Below are positions 22,580 through 34,540 of a stretch of DNA of 64,000 nt, in pieces. Below the pieces are notes generated by a model. That model was not told where the DNA came from, ran no database searches, and worked only from the letters and a program-made list of their open reading frames with translations. The position numbers and the translations under genes were made by a program. Within the stretch, counting starts at the first letter, position 1; the number at the start of each line of letters is the position of its first letter. Source of the DNA: Zingiber officinale (Eukaryota > Streptophyta > Magnoliopsida > Zingiberales > Zingiberaceae); NCBI RefSeq assembly GCF_018446385.1, contig NC_055988.1, positions 62,459,788-62,523,787 on the forward strand, written 5' to 3'.

Positions 22580-24427
22580 CTATGGGGTAGAGAAGATGCT
22601 CCTAGGAACCCAACACCTATTGGTGCTCCTTGGATGCTCTAGGTACTCACTAGGGATAACTTCCCTAGATACCTTCCTAGTGACCTTGTTGGGCTTCTTA
22701 GAAGCCTTGGTCACATTTTCTAGGTCAACTCTAGGGATAACCTCCCTTGTGACCTTGTTTGTGACTTTCTTAGACTTCTTAGAATTCTTAGTCACATTTA
22801 TTGCAAAAATACTCTTAGGGATGACTTCCCTAGTATTTTTGGCTTGACTACTAGACCTAGGGTTTGTTCCATAACTATATGGAACTCTATGGTAAGAGGG
22901 CACATCCTTCTTAGCCTTTGGTTTGTATCCCAAACCTCTATGGCCATTGGATGACTTTTGTACCCCTAAACCTAGGTTATGCTCATTTTGCCCTAATAGG
23001 ATATTTTCCATCCTTTTTAGGGTCTTTTCCATTTTATCAAGCCTTGATCTCAAGACTTGATTTTCTATCACTAAGTCCTTAGTTTTTGGTTTTTCATTTG
23101 ATCCATGAGCATTTTTATTCTTGGGCTTGTATCTATTATCCTTAGTGTTATCGCCTAGGTTTTTACCTACATTCCTAGCCTTAGGGATAGTAGTTTTGGC
23201 ATGTAGGGCCACATGCTTTTCCTTAAAGCCCTCATGCTTCCTATTCTTATGGTAAATCGCATTAAAATGATAAAAGTTTGACCTAGCATGCTTTTTACCA
23301 TTTTGCAAAGGAATAGGCTCAATGAAAGTTACCTTCCTTTTTACCTTGGAGGCTCCCCCTTGACTAGTGCCTCCTTGAGCCTTGACCATCTTCTTCCCCT
23401 TGGGGCATTGACTTCGGTAATGCCCTTTTTGTTGACACAAGAAGCACACAATGTGCTCCTTGCTCTTCTTTGTCCCGGGGGTGGTCTCCTTGAGCTTCTC
23501 CTTGCCCTTTTTTGCCATTTGGCCCTTCTTCTTGGCCAATTTAGGGCACTTGCTCTTGTAGTGCCCATGTTCCCTACATTCAAAGCATATAATATGATTT
23601 TTATTTTTAATTGAAACATTTATACCTTCTTGTGTAGGGGTGGTGTTTTCTCCTCCATGTGATGTGGATGTAGGGGCTTCCTCTTGATCCGATAGTGATG
23701 CTCCTCCATTTGATTTTTCTTGACTTGTGGAGGTGGAAGCTTCTTCATCCTCTTCATCTCTTGACCCGGATGTAGAAGCTTCTCCTTCTTCTTGATCCGG
23801 TGTCACCAAGGATTGCTCCCCCTCAATCCTAGAGGTGGAGGCTTCATCATCTTGAATATGAAACAAGGAGTATGCTCCCTCCTTGTTCCCTTCGTTGCAT
23901 TCCCTTGAGGATGAAGCTTCTTGGATTTCCTCTTCTTCGGAGGTTGAGCAACTCTCAACCTCGGAGTCCTCCTCTTGGTCTTGATCCAATGAGTCGCCCT
24001 CTTTGGATTCTCCTTGATTTGATACAGTGGAGGGGATCTCATGAATTCTTGCCAATTTGCTCCAAAGCTCCTTGGCATCTTCAAAACCTCCAATTTGTTC
24101 CAAGATGTTGCTTGGCAATAAATTGACCAAAAGCTTGGTCACTTTGTCATTGGCCTCACATCTTTGGATTTGGTCTTTGCTCCACTTGCTCCTTTTGAGT
24201 ACTTTGCCCTTGGAATTTGTGGGAGCTTCAAAACCTTCCATGAGAGCAAACCATTGCTCTATCTCCATCATAAGAAAATTTTCGATTCTTGATTTCCAAG
24301 AATCGAAGCTTGTAGATGAATATGGTGGAGCCACCCTTGTGTCAAATCCAAGTCCATCTTGGAATTGCATCTTGAAGTTGAGCTTGATAGAATCTTGAAC
24401 TTGAAGAATTTGCTCCAACTTCTTCAC
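22580..24427 (-). CDS. GAG polyprotein, 615 aa, two zinc knuckles (element E)
   Basis: The product would be the capsid/nucleocapsid protein of an LTR retrotransposon, packaging element RNA in cytoplasmic particles. The N-terminal part has the Copia gag fold signature: SFDSWKSRIENFLM (about residues 40-53), LLPSNILEQIGGFEDAKELW (103-122). A 130-residue acidic Ser/Glu/Thr-rich spacer follows, then knuckle 1 CFECREHGHYKSKC (281-294) and knuckle 2 CFLCQQKGHYRSQC (328-341). Both are complete C-x2-C-x4-H-x4-C. The tail is basic, with a probable coiled coil (LVIENQVLRSRLDKMEKTL) and three similar 'TREVIP' segments. The ATG lies 58 bp from the primer site. There are no stops or shifts, unlike every other gag in the window. 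No pol follows. Confidence 0.9.
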   Translation of the reverse strand: MKKLEQILQVQDSIKLNFKMQFQDGLGFDTRVAPPYSSTSFDSWKSRIENFLMMEIEQWFALMEGFEAPTNSKGKVLKRSKWSKDQIQRCEANDKVTKLLVNLLPSNILEQIGGFEDAKELWSKLARIHEIPSTVSNQGESKEGDSLDQDQEEDSEVESCSTSEEEEIQEASSSRECNEGNKEGAYSLFHIQDDEASTSRIEGEQSLVTPDQEEGEASTSGSRDEEDEEASTSTSQEKSNGGASLSDQEEAPTSTSHGGENTTPTQEGINVSIKNKNHIICFECREHGHYKSKCPKLAKKKGQMAKKGKEKLKETTPGTKKSKEHIVCFLCQQKGHYRSQCPKGKKMVKAQGGTSQGGASKVKRKVTFIEPIPLQNGKKHARSNFYHFNAIYHKNRKHEGFKEKHVALHAKTTIPKARNVGKNLGDNTKDNRYKPKNKNAHGSNEKPKTKDLVIENQVLRSRLDKMEKTLKRMENILLGQNEHNLGLGVQKSSNGHRGLGYKPKAKKDVPSYHRVPYSYGTNPRSSSQAKNTREVIPKSIFAINVTKNSKKSKKVTNKVTREVIPRVDLENVTKASKKPNKVTRKVSREVIPSEYLEHPRSTNRCWVPRSIFSTP

Positions 24428-24484
24428 CCTCTAGCTTTTCTTGATATGTTTGCCCCTTCCGACGGTGATTCCGGTGAAGAGCAA

Positions 24485-24500
24485 CCTTGCTCTGATACCA
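24485..24500 (-). other. Primer-binding site of element E
   Basis: The minus-strand TGGTATCAGAGCAAGG lies two bases inside the 5' LTR. It is a perfect plant tRNA-iMet type site. Confidence 0.93.
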
Positions 24501-24502
24501 CT

Positions 24503-25906
24503 TGTTAGAACCAAAAGTAGCTAGAGGGGGGGTGAATAGCTCGTCACGTTCGCTCGTTGCTCGGCGTTGCTTGGCGTTGCTTGTTTCTTCAAGAATATGC
24601 AGCGGAAAATACAGAAACAAATACAACAACGCTAACACGGTTGGTTTACTTGGTATCCACCTCACAAGAGGTGACTAGTCCAAGGATCCACACCACGCAC
24701 GCACCCTCCACTATGAAAACACTCCTTTTCGGTAACTACCGAGGGCGGAGAAGCCCTACAAGACTCTCAGTACAAGAAGAAGAAAGGATAGTAAAGAATA
24801 AGCAAAAGCTTACAAGAAATGCAGTAAAAACCCTAGCTTCTTCTTCTTCTCGTTGCAACTCGCCTCTTGACTTGGATGAACCTCCAAGAACCTTCAAGAA
24901 CTGGCGGTGAGGAGCTTAGAGAGTGCTGGGGAGGAGCTGTGTTGAATCTGGAATGAATCGGTGAAGGTCTGCCGAAGGAATCGCACGCCAACAGCTATAA
25001 ACGACGCCAACGGTCGAATTCCAATCGATTGGATTGCTCCCAATCGATCGGGGAGGCTTTGGATCGATCCACGGATCGATCCGGCGCTTATCGACACATC
25101 CGGATCGATCCACGGATCGATCCGGCGCTATCGCGTGAAGACGGGCCAATCGATCCAGCGATCGATTGGGACCTCTGATCGATCCACGGATCGATCCGGA
25201 GGTTCGCGAGGACTCACCGGATCGATCGGCGGATCGATCCAATTCCTTTCGATCGCGATCAGATCCGACTGGATCGATCCACGGATCGATCCAGAACCTT
25301 TGGATCAATCCACGGATCAATCCAAACCTGCTGGATCAATCCACGGATCAATCCAAACCTTGGTTTTTGCCCAAAACCAAGTCCAAAGCTCCCTAAACCA
25401 ACATCTAGTCAACCATGACTTGTTGGTACATAAGACCTAGCATCCGGTCACCCTTGACCAGGTAGGACTCTCTCACCAAGTGTCTGGTCAATCCCTTTGA
25501 CCCACTTGGACTTTTCTCTTCTTGCCAAGTATCCGGTCAGTCCCTCTGACCTACTTGGACTTTTCTTTCTCGTGCCAAGTATCCGGTCAATCCCTTTGAC
25601 TTACTTGGACTCTCACCAGATGTCTGATCAACCTTGACCCATCTGGATTTCTCTTGCCTGGCTTCACTCACCAGGACTTTTCCAATTGCCTAGCTTCACT
25701 CACTAGGTCTTTCACCTGGCTTCACTCACCAAGATTTTCCTCCTGCCTAGCTTCACTCACTAGGACTTCCCAGTCAAGTATCCGGTCATCCTTGACCTAC
25801 TTGACTCTTCTTCAATCAACCTTGCATTGTCAAACATCGAAACCCAAACCAAGACTCAAGCTTGGTCAACCAGGTCAACCTTGACCTGAGGGATGTTGCA
25901 CCAACA
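24503..25906 (-). repeat. 5' LTR of element E
   Basis: It has the same ends as 18752-20236. The ATCGAT palindrome array is at 25019-25345 and the TATA-like box is at about 24992-25002 (minus-strand sense). The tandem 'cttcactcactagg' array (25650-25775) has fewer units than in the other LTR. Confidence 0.92.
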
Positions 25907-25911
25907 ATATG

Positions 25912-26969
25912 CATATACAATAACTAAGGATCCCTACTCAAGTCATGTTTGATGAAATATCATATCTAAGAAGTTATATGAGTTAAGGCATACATGTGCT
26001 TGCATGAGTACCATCACACTCTCTGTGTATTAACCATCAGCTGTGTTATGTTCAATTATCCATATTTCATATAAACCATGGGAGATCAGACATCGATCGA
26101 ATTCTATCGTCAATGTAAAACACTCACCTCTGTAGGCACCTCTATGTTGCATGTAGCACAACATCCTCTCTGGCTATCCTCCATTTTGTAGGGGTTCACC
26201 TCCTCTAGTCTCCAGTGTAGAGCAAGATGAAAGATGCGTAAATCCACAAGCTAGGAACCCAACCTCCATCAACATATAACATCTCCCAGAGCCTCCACAT
26301 CTAAGCTGCACATCTGTCACCATCACCTATTCACTTTTAGCAAGTGATCAACTATCAACGGATTTGATATGTCTTTACTGTGAGTCATTTGCTGTGGACT
26401 AGATAGATCTATTCACCTTCTTTAGTTTTTTTTTGTACAAAGTTTCATCTATAAACAGATTTGGGGCGTGTTTACCGCGAGTCATTTACTGCGAACTAGA
26501 TAGATCTTTCTTGGTAGATCTATTCACCAAAAGTGCATATGCGCTCATTCCTCACAATATACTCCCCCTATAACAAGATGCATGCTCTTGCTCTTCACCC
26601 GCTCAAAAATATACACGATCATAATAGATGTTTGTACAACTCTAAAATATGCTCCATCAAAAACTAATGAAGCTCCATCTAAAGCTGATGAGATGCTCCC
26701 CAAAGACTACTCCATCCAAACATCTCTCCTCCAATACCAGCATCACAATCTGTATGTATCATGAGAATTTGCATATGTTTGAAGAGGTCTATCTTGTCGG
26801 TTGTATCGTAGTCCACCCCAGCACTATAGTATAGTGTCTTAGATCAAGGTTGTAGTTTGAACCTCCTTATGAATCACTCTATGCACAACCCCAAGCCTCT
26901 AATGCCTCCATCTCATGTACTAAGTGAAGAATGATTTTTATTTGACCAAGGGTAGTTATTTGAGTCTGA
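25912..26969. other. Unassigned decayed sequence
   Basis: It continues the target sequence of element E. It holds a direct repeat ('gagtcattt.ctg.g.actagatagatct') at about 26382-26412 and 26481-26511. No gene, tRNA or intact element is recognised. The last five bases before 26975 (CGAGG, 26970-26974) are the left duplication of element B. Confidence 0.4.
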
Positions 26970-26974
26970 CGAGG

Positions 26975-27577
26975 TGTTAGTAATTAGCCCAAAGAGCCAA
27001 TCATGAGATGATTAGGCCTTTTGGGTTACTCATTGAGTTAGACTCAAATGAACCCACTCATTGGATGGAGTCCAATCCGAATTAGACACATTGGATTAAT
27101 GAGTTAGACTCAATTGTTAGACTTATTGGGTTATTGAATTAATGGTTAATCCAATATAATAAATTCAACCCATTAAGAGGAATACAAAGAGACAAAAGAC
27201 CCTTGGTATTCATGGGATGAATATAAATAGCCTTTTGTAATGAATTTTTCATAAATGTTGAAAAGTGAAGAGAATGGTGACTCTTCATCTCCCTCTTCTT
27301 CTTCTTCCTTCCATGGCCGAATCTTCCTCCTTGGGTCTTGCTGCAAAGAAGATGGTTCTTCTCCGAAGGCTTCATTCGTGCGACGAACGAAGGATCTGTT
27401 CAAAGAAAAGGCTACTGTTGGGATTCCGAAGGGTATGCAACAAAGGTATAATCATATCATGTAACTTAGTATAGATTGCTTTAGCAATATTTCTTCCCTT
27501 CACATGGATTTGCTGGATAGAAAATCTAGTTAATTTTTCGCTACGCTTAAGCATGTTTAGCATGCTAGATCCTTACA
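26975..27577 (+). repeat. 5' LTR of element B
   Basis: TGTTAGTAATTAGCCC...GATCCTTACA, 603 bp. Compared with the 3' LTR it lacks about 58 bp after 'aaggatctgttc' (near 27402). Several other differences show that B is old. Confidence 0.9.
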
Positions 27578-27578
27578 G

Positions 27579-27950
27579 TAGTATCAGAGCCACTTGCGAA
27601 GACATATACTAAGTTGTTAGAATTTTTATATATGATATAGAAATTGCATGATAGGTTTACTGTGATTTGCAAAATTATGGGTCTCGGCCAAACAAGGTTT
27701 CGGCCAGATTGTGAATCTCGGCCAGACTATGAGTCTTGGCCAGATTTTGTGTCTCAACCAAATCCTAAGCCTTGACCGAAATGGGTGTTTTGTTGGGAAC
27801 AAAGCATAGTTGGTGTGTGACCAGCAAGGTCTCGGTCAGGGGTTTTTGTTGGGAACAAAACATAGTTGGTGTGTGACCAACAAGGTCTTGGCCAAAGGTG
27901 TTTTGTTTAGAACAAAACATAATTGGTATTGTGGGTAGTAAGGTCTCGGG
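27579..27950 (+). other. Primer site and leader of element B with minisatellite
   Basis: The primer site is TAGTATCAGAGCC (27579-27591), one base off the iMet consensus. The leader then carries short 'ctcggccaga' units (27680-27780) and three units of about 57 bp starting near 27791, 27847 and 27904 ('tgttgggaacaaaacatagttgg..caaggtctcgg'). Element A entered at the end of the third unit. The left TSD copy is TCGGG at 27946-27950. Confidence 0.7.
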
Positions 27951-29941
27951 TGTTAGCAATTCGAGCCACAAAAACCGTTTTTTGCGTTGCGGAAACCCTG
28001 AATGCTAGTCACAGATCCGTGCAAAAAATTAATAAAATTCTTGTACTTGTTTCCTACTCTAGATCGATCTACTTTAGATCTACATGGTGAGTGTTATACC
28101 TTTGAAGCGAAGCCCTTCGCAAATCCCGCTCGTTCAAGGTCCTTCGGATCTCGAGTGTGTTCAAGCGTACCCACCTCTAGTAATATCCACACGAATAAGA
28201 AGTGTTCTCTAACACTCAAGGATGGAGAAGAGAGCACTACAAGTGTGCTAGCACTCCCTAGGGCTCTCGAGTGGGATTGGAATAAAGGTAGGAGAAAAGA
28301 GAAAGATATAATCTCAAACGCTCCTCTTATTTTTCTATGTGGCTATCACTCTACCTTTCTTCTTAGATAAAGTCACTAACTTTCTTGTCTTGCTTGGAGC
28401 TCTTGGCAAAGAGAGGAGAAGGAGCAAGGAAGAAGTAAGTAAGATGATACAAAAATGAATGAATTAATTCAATGCCTATGAATCTTCCATTCATATGGCC
28501 GGCCAACCAAGGAATGCAATTAATTGCATTCAATGAATCTTAATGCATTCATTTGGGTGGCCAATGAAACTTCCATTCATGTGGCTAGCCACACTAGGAA
28601 TGCAATTAATTGCATTCAATGAATCTTAATGCATTCATTTGGGCGGCCAATGAATCTTCCATTCATATGGCTGGCCACACTAGTAATCTTGCTCTCCCTT
28701 GATGATTTGGCAAGGATGTGTTGGCTAGCCATGCCATGTAGGATAAGTTATCCTTCATGAGGTGGCATCAAGTCAAACTTGATATTTCCACTTCCATATG
28801 GTCAAGTCAAACTTGATCATTCATCTTCCTTGGTGAGTTAAATCCAACCTAATTGAGTCTAACTCAAAAGGCCTAAATTAGATTACTCTTAATCTAATTT
28901 TTGATTCATCACATGAACCTAATCAAATTGGTTCATCATATGAACCTAATCTCCATTCACTTGTTCTTTGTGGGTGACCCAATAGGTTCTTGCAACGTTG
29001 GCAATATTTCTAAATCTTATTTAGAAACATAAGCAATGAGCGACATCTAGCAATACATCATTGCTACCCAAGTTGCAAGAATATTGAGATCCAACATTAC
29101 CTTCGTGACTACTAATTGTGACTCTCACAATATGTGACAGTGACCTTCTATCCACGATATCTAGATTGATCAAATGAGGCATAGACCGTGTCATCCTCGA
29201 ATCAATCTATGTCTTGAACTCCAAGTGGACTCACTCTAATCAAATGAGCTCAATATCTCATATCGACTCATTTGGGCATGGTCATACACTTAGTGGTCTC
29301 ACTCTATCAAGAACCAAGATATCACTCCCGTTATATAGGAGGGATAGATCTCATCTACATCACTCACATCCCTCCGCATAATTTGTTACATACCCAGTAA
29401 TCGCCTTTATAGTCCACCCAGTTACGGGTGACGTTTGACGAAGCCAAAGTATGTAACTCCTTATGTAGGGAACCATGGTGACTTCAGGTCCAAGGACTAA
29501 TAGTCATACTAATAGCCACATGAGAAAGTACATGACACTCATATAACGATCCATGATACTTTCTCACGGCGGATCATTCAGTATATATTCTCCAATGCAT
29601 ACCCATGTGTCAACTTGATATCTCCATATCCATGATTTGTGAGATCAAGTCATCGAGTTGACCTACATGCTAGTCTCGTCGTATTAACATTGTCCCTGAA
29701 TGTTAATACTTGACTATGAATGATTAAGAGTAGTGTTCTCTATACCATCTCACTATCGATTCAACCAATCGATTGATATAGATAAGAACCTTCTACTCAA
29801 GAATGCTATTATAATTAGTTATTTGGCACCAATATAAGTAAGTATAATAACCAAAACAAATACCTTCATATACATAGGAATATGATACAATGAGTCCATA
29901 CAACAATCATCATATGATTGGCTCTAGGGCTCTAACTAACA
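27951..29941 (-). repeat. 3' LTR of element A (family 1)
   Basis: On the minus strand it runs TGTTAGTTAGAGCC...CGAATTGCTAACA. It contains a duplicated module of about 95-100 bp at 28480-28680, with two units each holding 'gaatgcaattaattgcattc'. The module is absent from the two solo LTRs of the same family. Confidence 0.93.
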
Positions 29942-29955
29942 ATCTCCCACTAGCA

Positions 29956-31811
29956 CTAGTGTCAATCAGTGTAGGCTCTAAGGCCCAATGACCTAGTGTG
30001 ACTATCATGCTTTCTCTGTGCCAAAGCCTTGGTCAAGGGATCAGCGATGTTAGCCTCTGTGGGTACTCTACAAATCTTCACATCTCCAATATCGATGATC
30101 TCTCTAATGAGATGGAAGCGCCGTAGTATGTGTTTGGTCCGCTGGTGTGAGCGAGGTTCCTTAGCCTGTGCAATTGCTCCATTGTTATCGCAATAGAGCT
30201 CTATCGGATTGGCTATGCTAGGAACCACCCCAAGCTCTGTAATGAACTTGCGGATCCAAATTGCCTCCTTTGCTACTTCTGATGCAGCAATATACTCGGC
30301 CTCTGTTGTAGAATCAGCGACTGTGTCCTGCTTCGAACTCTTCCAGCTCACAGCACCACCATTTATGCAAAACATGAACCCAGACTATGATCGATAATCA
30401 TCCTGGTTAGTTTGGAAGCTAGCATCACTGTAACCCTTTACAGCTAGTTCGTCATTGCCTCCATATATCAAGAAATATTCTTTAGTCCTTCTCAAGTACT
30501 TAAGAATATTCTTGACCGCTATCCAGTGACTTTCACCTGGATCTGACTGGTATCTGCTCGTCATGCTCAAACCATACGAGACATCAGGACGAGTACATAG
30601 CATGGCGTACATAATAGATCCTATGGCTGAAGCATAAGTGATCTGATCCATGCGGTCTCTCTCCTCTCTAGAAGAGGGACCTTGAGTCTTCGAAAGACTC
30701 ACACCATGTGACATCGGCAGAAATCCCTTCTTGGAGTTCTGCATGGCAAACCGTAGTAGTACCTTGTCAATATATGTACTCTGACTTAAGCCAAGCACTC
30801 TCTTAGATCCATCTCTATAGATCTGTATGCCTAGAATACGGGTTGCTTCACCTAAGTCCTTCATTGAGAAACAATTCCCTAGCCAAGTCTTTACAGACTG
30901 CAGCAAAGGGATGTCGTTCCCAATGAGTAGTATGTCATCCACATACAATATAAGGAAGACAACTGTGCTCCCTACAACCTTCTTGTAGACACAAGGTTCA
31001 TCTTCATTCTTGATGAAACCAAACAGTTTGATCGCATCATCGAATCGAAGATTCTAGCTCCGAGAAGCTTGTTTTAGTCTATAAATGGATTTATGCAGTT
31101 TGCATACTCTGCCAGTATGCTGTGGATCTACAAAACCCGTAGGTTGTGTCATGTACACATTCTCGAGCAGGTTTCCATTCAGAAACACGGTTTTGACATC
31201 CATCTGTCATATCTCATAATCGTGGTATGCTGCAATAGCAAGCATGATCTGAATAGACTTAAACATCACGACTGGAGAAAAAGTTTCATCATAGTCAATA
31301 CCATGAATTTGCTTTAAACCTTTTGCTACCAGACGACCCTTATATATAAGTCCATCCATGTCAATCTTTCTCTTAAAAACCCACTTACACCCAATGGGTT
31401 TTACCCCTTCAGGTGGATCAACCAAAGTCCATACTTGGTTGGTGTACATGGATTCCATTTCAGATCTCATGACCTCTAGCCATTTCTCAGAATCTGGTCT
31501 CATCACAGCTTCCTGATAGGAGGTAGGCTCATCCTCAATGAGCACAATATCATCATGGTCAGACACGAGAAATGAATATCTCTTAGGCTGACGACGTACC
31601 CTATCAGACCTGCGAAGAGGTAGGTCTACTTGAACTGGTTGTTGTTCCTCAACTCCTTGTGGAACAACATCATCTACAACACTTTGTGATTCCAGTTCAA
31701 CTTCCATCGAGGCTTCAGTGTTATGGTTCACATCTTGAACTTTTTCAAGATCGAACGTACTCCCACTAGTTTTTCTAGAAACAAAGTCCCTTTCTTGAAA
31801 TACCCCAGTCT
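29956..31811 (-). pseudogene. Copia reverse transcriptase and RNase H, element A
   Basis: Read on the minus strand: the linker before RT with the LRRSDRVRRQPKRYSF segment, then RT from DSEKWLEVMRSEMESMYTNQ through GCKWVFKRKIDMDG and MDVKT to the catalytic YVDDILLIG (about 30920-30950). RNase H follows with ADSTTEAEYIAASEVAKEAI (start of the YCDNNGAIAQ domain) and ends ADPLTKALAQRKH. In-frame stops replace tryptophan codons near 31209 and 31049 and a glutamine codon near 30386. These changes fit C-to-T decay. The remainder (integrase, protease, gag) continues at 42369 beyond element C. Confidence 0.9.
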
Positions 31812-31816
31812 TTTCC

Positions 31817-34540
31817 TGTCACGCCCCAGAGGAGTCTCTGTCCGAAGAAATTTCGGCAGCATCTCCCCTGTACGGCGGACAATATGAAACTTTCTACATA
31901 TCACATATACTTCAGCCACAGGCGGCTGGAATGATAACAAAAATAAAAAAAAAACACCACGCAGTTTATAAAGATATTCAGCCTCTGGCTGTCACAACCA
32001 CGCAGTTAATAATAGTAATCAATAATAGTAGGAGTCTGACTCGAAATCCACCCTACTCCACTACACTCGTAAAGCTCAAATCCAACGAACTCACCTCTTC
32101 TGCCGTCCAGGCAGGCATATAGTAGAATAAAAACCAAACCATCCAAAAGACCATCAAACGGTAACAATCCGTACAATATCCATAAATAAAATCCAAAACA
32201 AAACTAAAACATAGTCTGATGGAAGAAAAACCAAAATAAAGCAAATAACAACCTAGTAGAGAACTAGCTCTACGTGCAGATGGGGGGCCAGCGACTGGAA
32301 CTGCTCCGGACAGCCTCAACCTGAAAATATCAACAATGGAGGCGGGGTGAGTCCAACACTCAGCAGGTACAACTGATATGCATAATAAAACAAATAACAG
32401 ACAACACTAATCATGCGTACAGTCTCCTGAATATGAGGAGGATAAATGCAACTGAAATGAAATCAGAAGATAACTGTACTGACCGGATCAAAGTATAAAG
32501 GTAACAGGTCGTCAGACCGAGTGAGTCATAATCCTGTATGCATGTCAATCAATGCATCCAAACAAATGCAGCATATAAGTGCAGCAATCACAAGCGAATA
32601 AAAATGCAATAAATGCATATGTCAACCCCATACTCTGAAATCAATGCTCCTGTGCAATGACAGAGTAAACGGGATGCTGTCGGAGTACTCCTGTCCTGTG
32701 ACCCCAAATCATAAATGGGGGAGCTCAATGCTCTCATCTCCCGGTACACGATGACGGGGAGGATATCTCTGCCGGCTACCACGCTGAGTCTCCTGACCAA
32801 CGGAGCCAACATGCTGCTACCCTAAATGCCAACGGAGCCAAACAGAGCGGAACTGACTGCCGGCTACCACGCTGAGTCCTCAGACCAACGGAGCCAAACA
32901 GCAGAACCGCCACACACCAGCCAGATATACAACTAATCCATGGGTGGTGTGTGCAGTACATGTAACTGGCGATGGGCTCAACCAAAGTGAAGCCGACAAT
33001 CGCACAGCATGCAAACATGATGCATGATACTAAGCATGGCAATCTCATGAATAGCATAGCAAGATCCATACATAAATAAAAGGTGTACCACAAATCAATG
33101 TATCAGATGGAAGGTACACAAACAGATAGGGTATCATATAAACCCTAGGTCCTGAACATGATGTATCACATGGTTGGGTCACTACCGAAAGCATGTATGG
33201 TCAGGTCAATAATAACATGCAGTGCATAATAAATAAACAAACAACATGTAACAGATCATGTAGTGACCAACCGAATCAAAAGGATAACACAATCATTGCT
33301 ATATGTTAAACACTTTATTATGCATATCAAAAGACATAAGTCAAAGTACCCGCCTCCAATCGAAATGGTCCAACTCGGACGTCGAGATGCTCGTCTCGAA
33401 TCAAAGTCCTGTGTTAAATCGCACAGTTTAGCTAAATTTAATTATAAACAAATAGCTAAACAAATTTCTAACCCACTAACCAGTTAGGGTTAGTTTCGTT
33501 AACCCCAATTACACCATTACATAACTTCCAAACCTAATTATTAATTATTGCTAACTCAACTAGCAATAATCTACCACAAATATCAAAACCCTAATCCTTA
33601 CCTTAATTCAACAGGCAGGAAAGGTGCTGTCGATTGCTACAAAAAGTGGCTGCCGGAATAGGGCAACTCTAATATCGCCGATCTGTTGTACCAAGGATCT
33701 GAAAAACCAAAAGGTACCGATCTAATGTTATGATCAACAGTAGCTATAGAACAAGAACAGAACACTAGATCACGACCTAAACCCTCACCTTTCTGTCACA
33801 ATACCGTATCACCACTGCTCTGAGGAGGAAGAAATGCTCACAGCTAGGGCACAGAGGATTCCCGGCCGGCAGCACTGCTGTGAGAAGGTCTCGGCTCCGG
33901 TTAGAGTGGCGGCAGAGAAGTAGAAGGGCACAGAGCGATCGGCGGTGGCTCTAGTCGCCGGCGGCAGAGAAGAAATTGGCCGGCACTGTGCAAAAGAGCA
34001 ACAGCGGCAGTACACAGGGAGGAACTAGGCACCGGAGACTGGTGCTGAACCTGTGGCCGGCGCTCGGCTTCGTCTCGGCGCTGCCACCAATCGAGAGAAG
34101 GCGCGGGTTCTCGGGTGGCGGCGCTAGGGCACACGGAAAGAAGAAGAAAACAAGGTTCGGGGTTCGGCCGGCGGTAGAACTAAGGCAGAGAGGAGGGTCG
34201 CTGGCGTCGGCAGAGGAGAGAACCGCCGGGGCCGGCGGTTAGGGCAAGGAGTCGAGCACGAGGAAGAGGCGTCGGCGCGAGGAGAAAGGGTGCGCTCGGG
34301 TGCGCGAGTGAGAAAAGAAACGGCGAGGAAATAAAGAAAAATATAAAGAAAAAGAAAAAGAAAAGGAAAAGGAAAAGGAAAAGAAAATAAATCTTTTCCT
34401 CATTAAAACAGGGTAACCTAAACAGACCTTTCCCGGACCCTGTTTTTGTCCCCGTTAACATGTCCATACGAGCTCCGAAAAATTCTCGAAAAATTTCTAA
34501 AAATTCCGGAAAATTCCCTTATCATTTTCGGTATTTTACA
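31817..34540 (-). repeat. 3' LTR of element C
   Basis: It holds repeated 'ctgccggctaccacgctgagtc..accaacggagcc' units (32768-32905) and a purine-rich AAAAGG tract near 34340-34390. The 88- and 95-codon frames inside are identical in both LTRs and are not treated as genes. Confidence 0.93.

Larger units (their letters stand above)
18752..25906 (-). mobile_element. Element E: gag-only LTR retrotransposon, complete and young
   Basis: It has two LTRs, the exact target duplication ATATG (18747-18751 and 25907-25911), a minus-strand primer site (24485-24500), a polypurine tract (20237-20250) and one open gag. Outside the repeat arrays the LTRs look almost identical. No protease, integrase, reverse transcriptase or RNase H coding is present. 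The layout fits the gag-only terminal-repeat elements (TR-GAG) known from plants, which must use another element's pol. Confidence 0.9.

Noticed and set aside
23288-23614. Plus-strand and alternative minus-strand frames over the gag of E
   Set aside because: They are shadows. Only the 615-codon frame has zinc knuckles and capsid motifs.
31931-34467. Frames of 60-105 codons inside the LTRs of C, duplicated at 39696-42290
   Set aside because: They are identical in the two LTRs because the LTRs are copies. No homology or codon bias supports coding.
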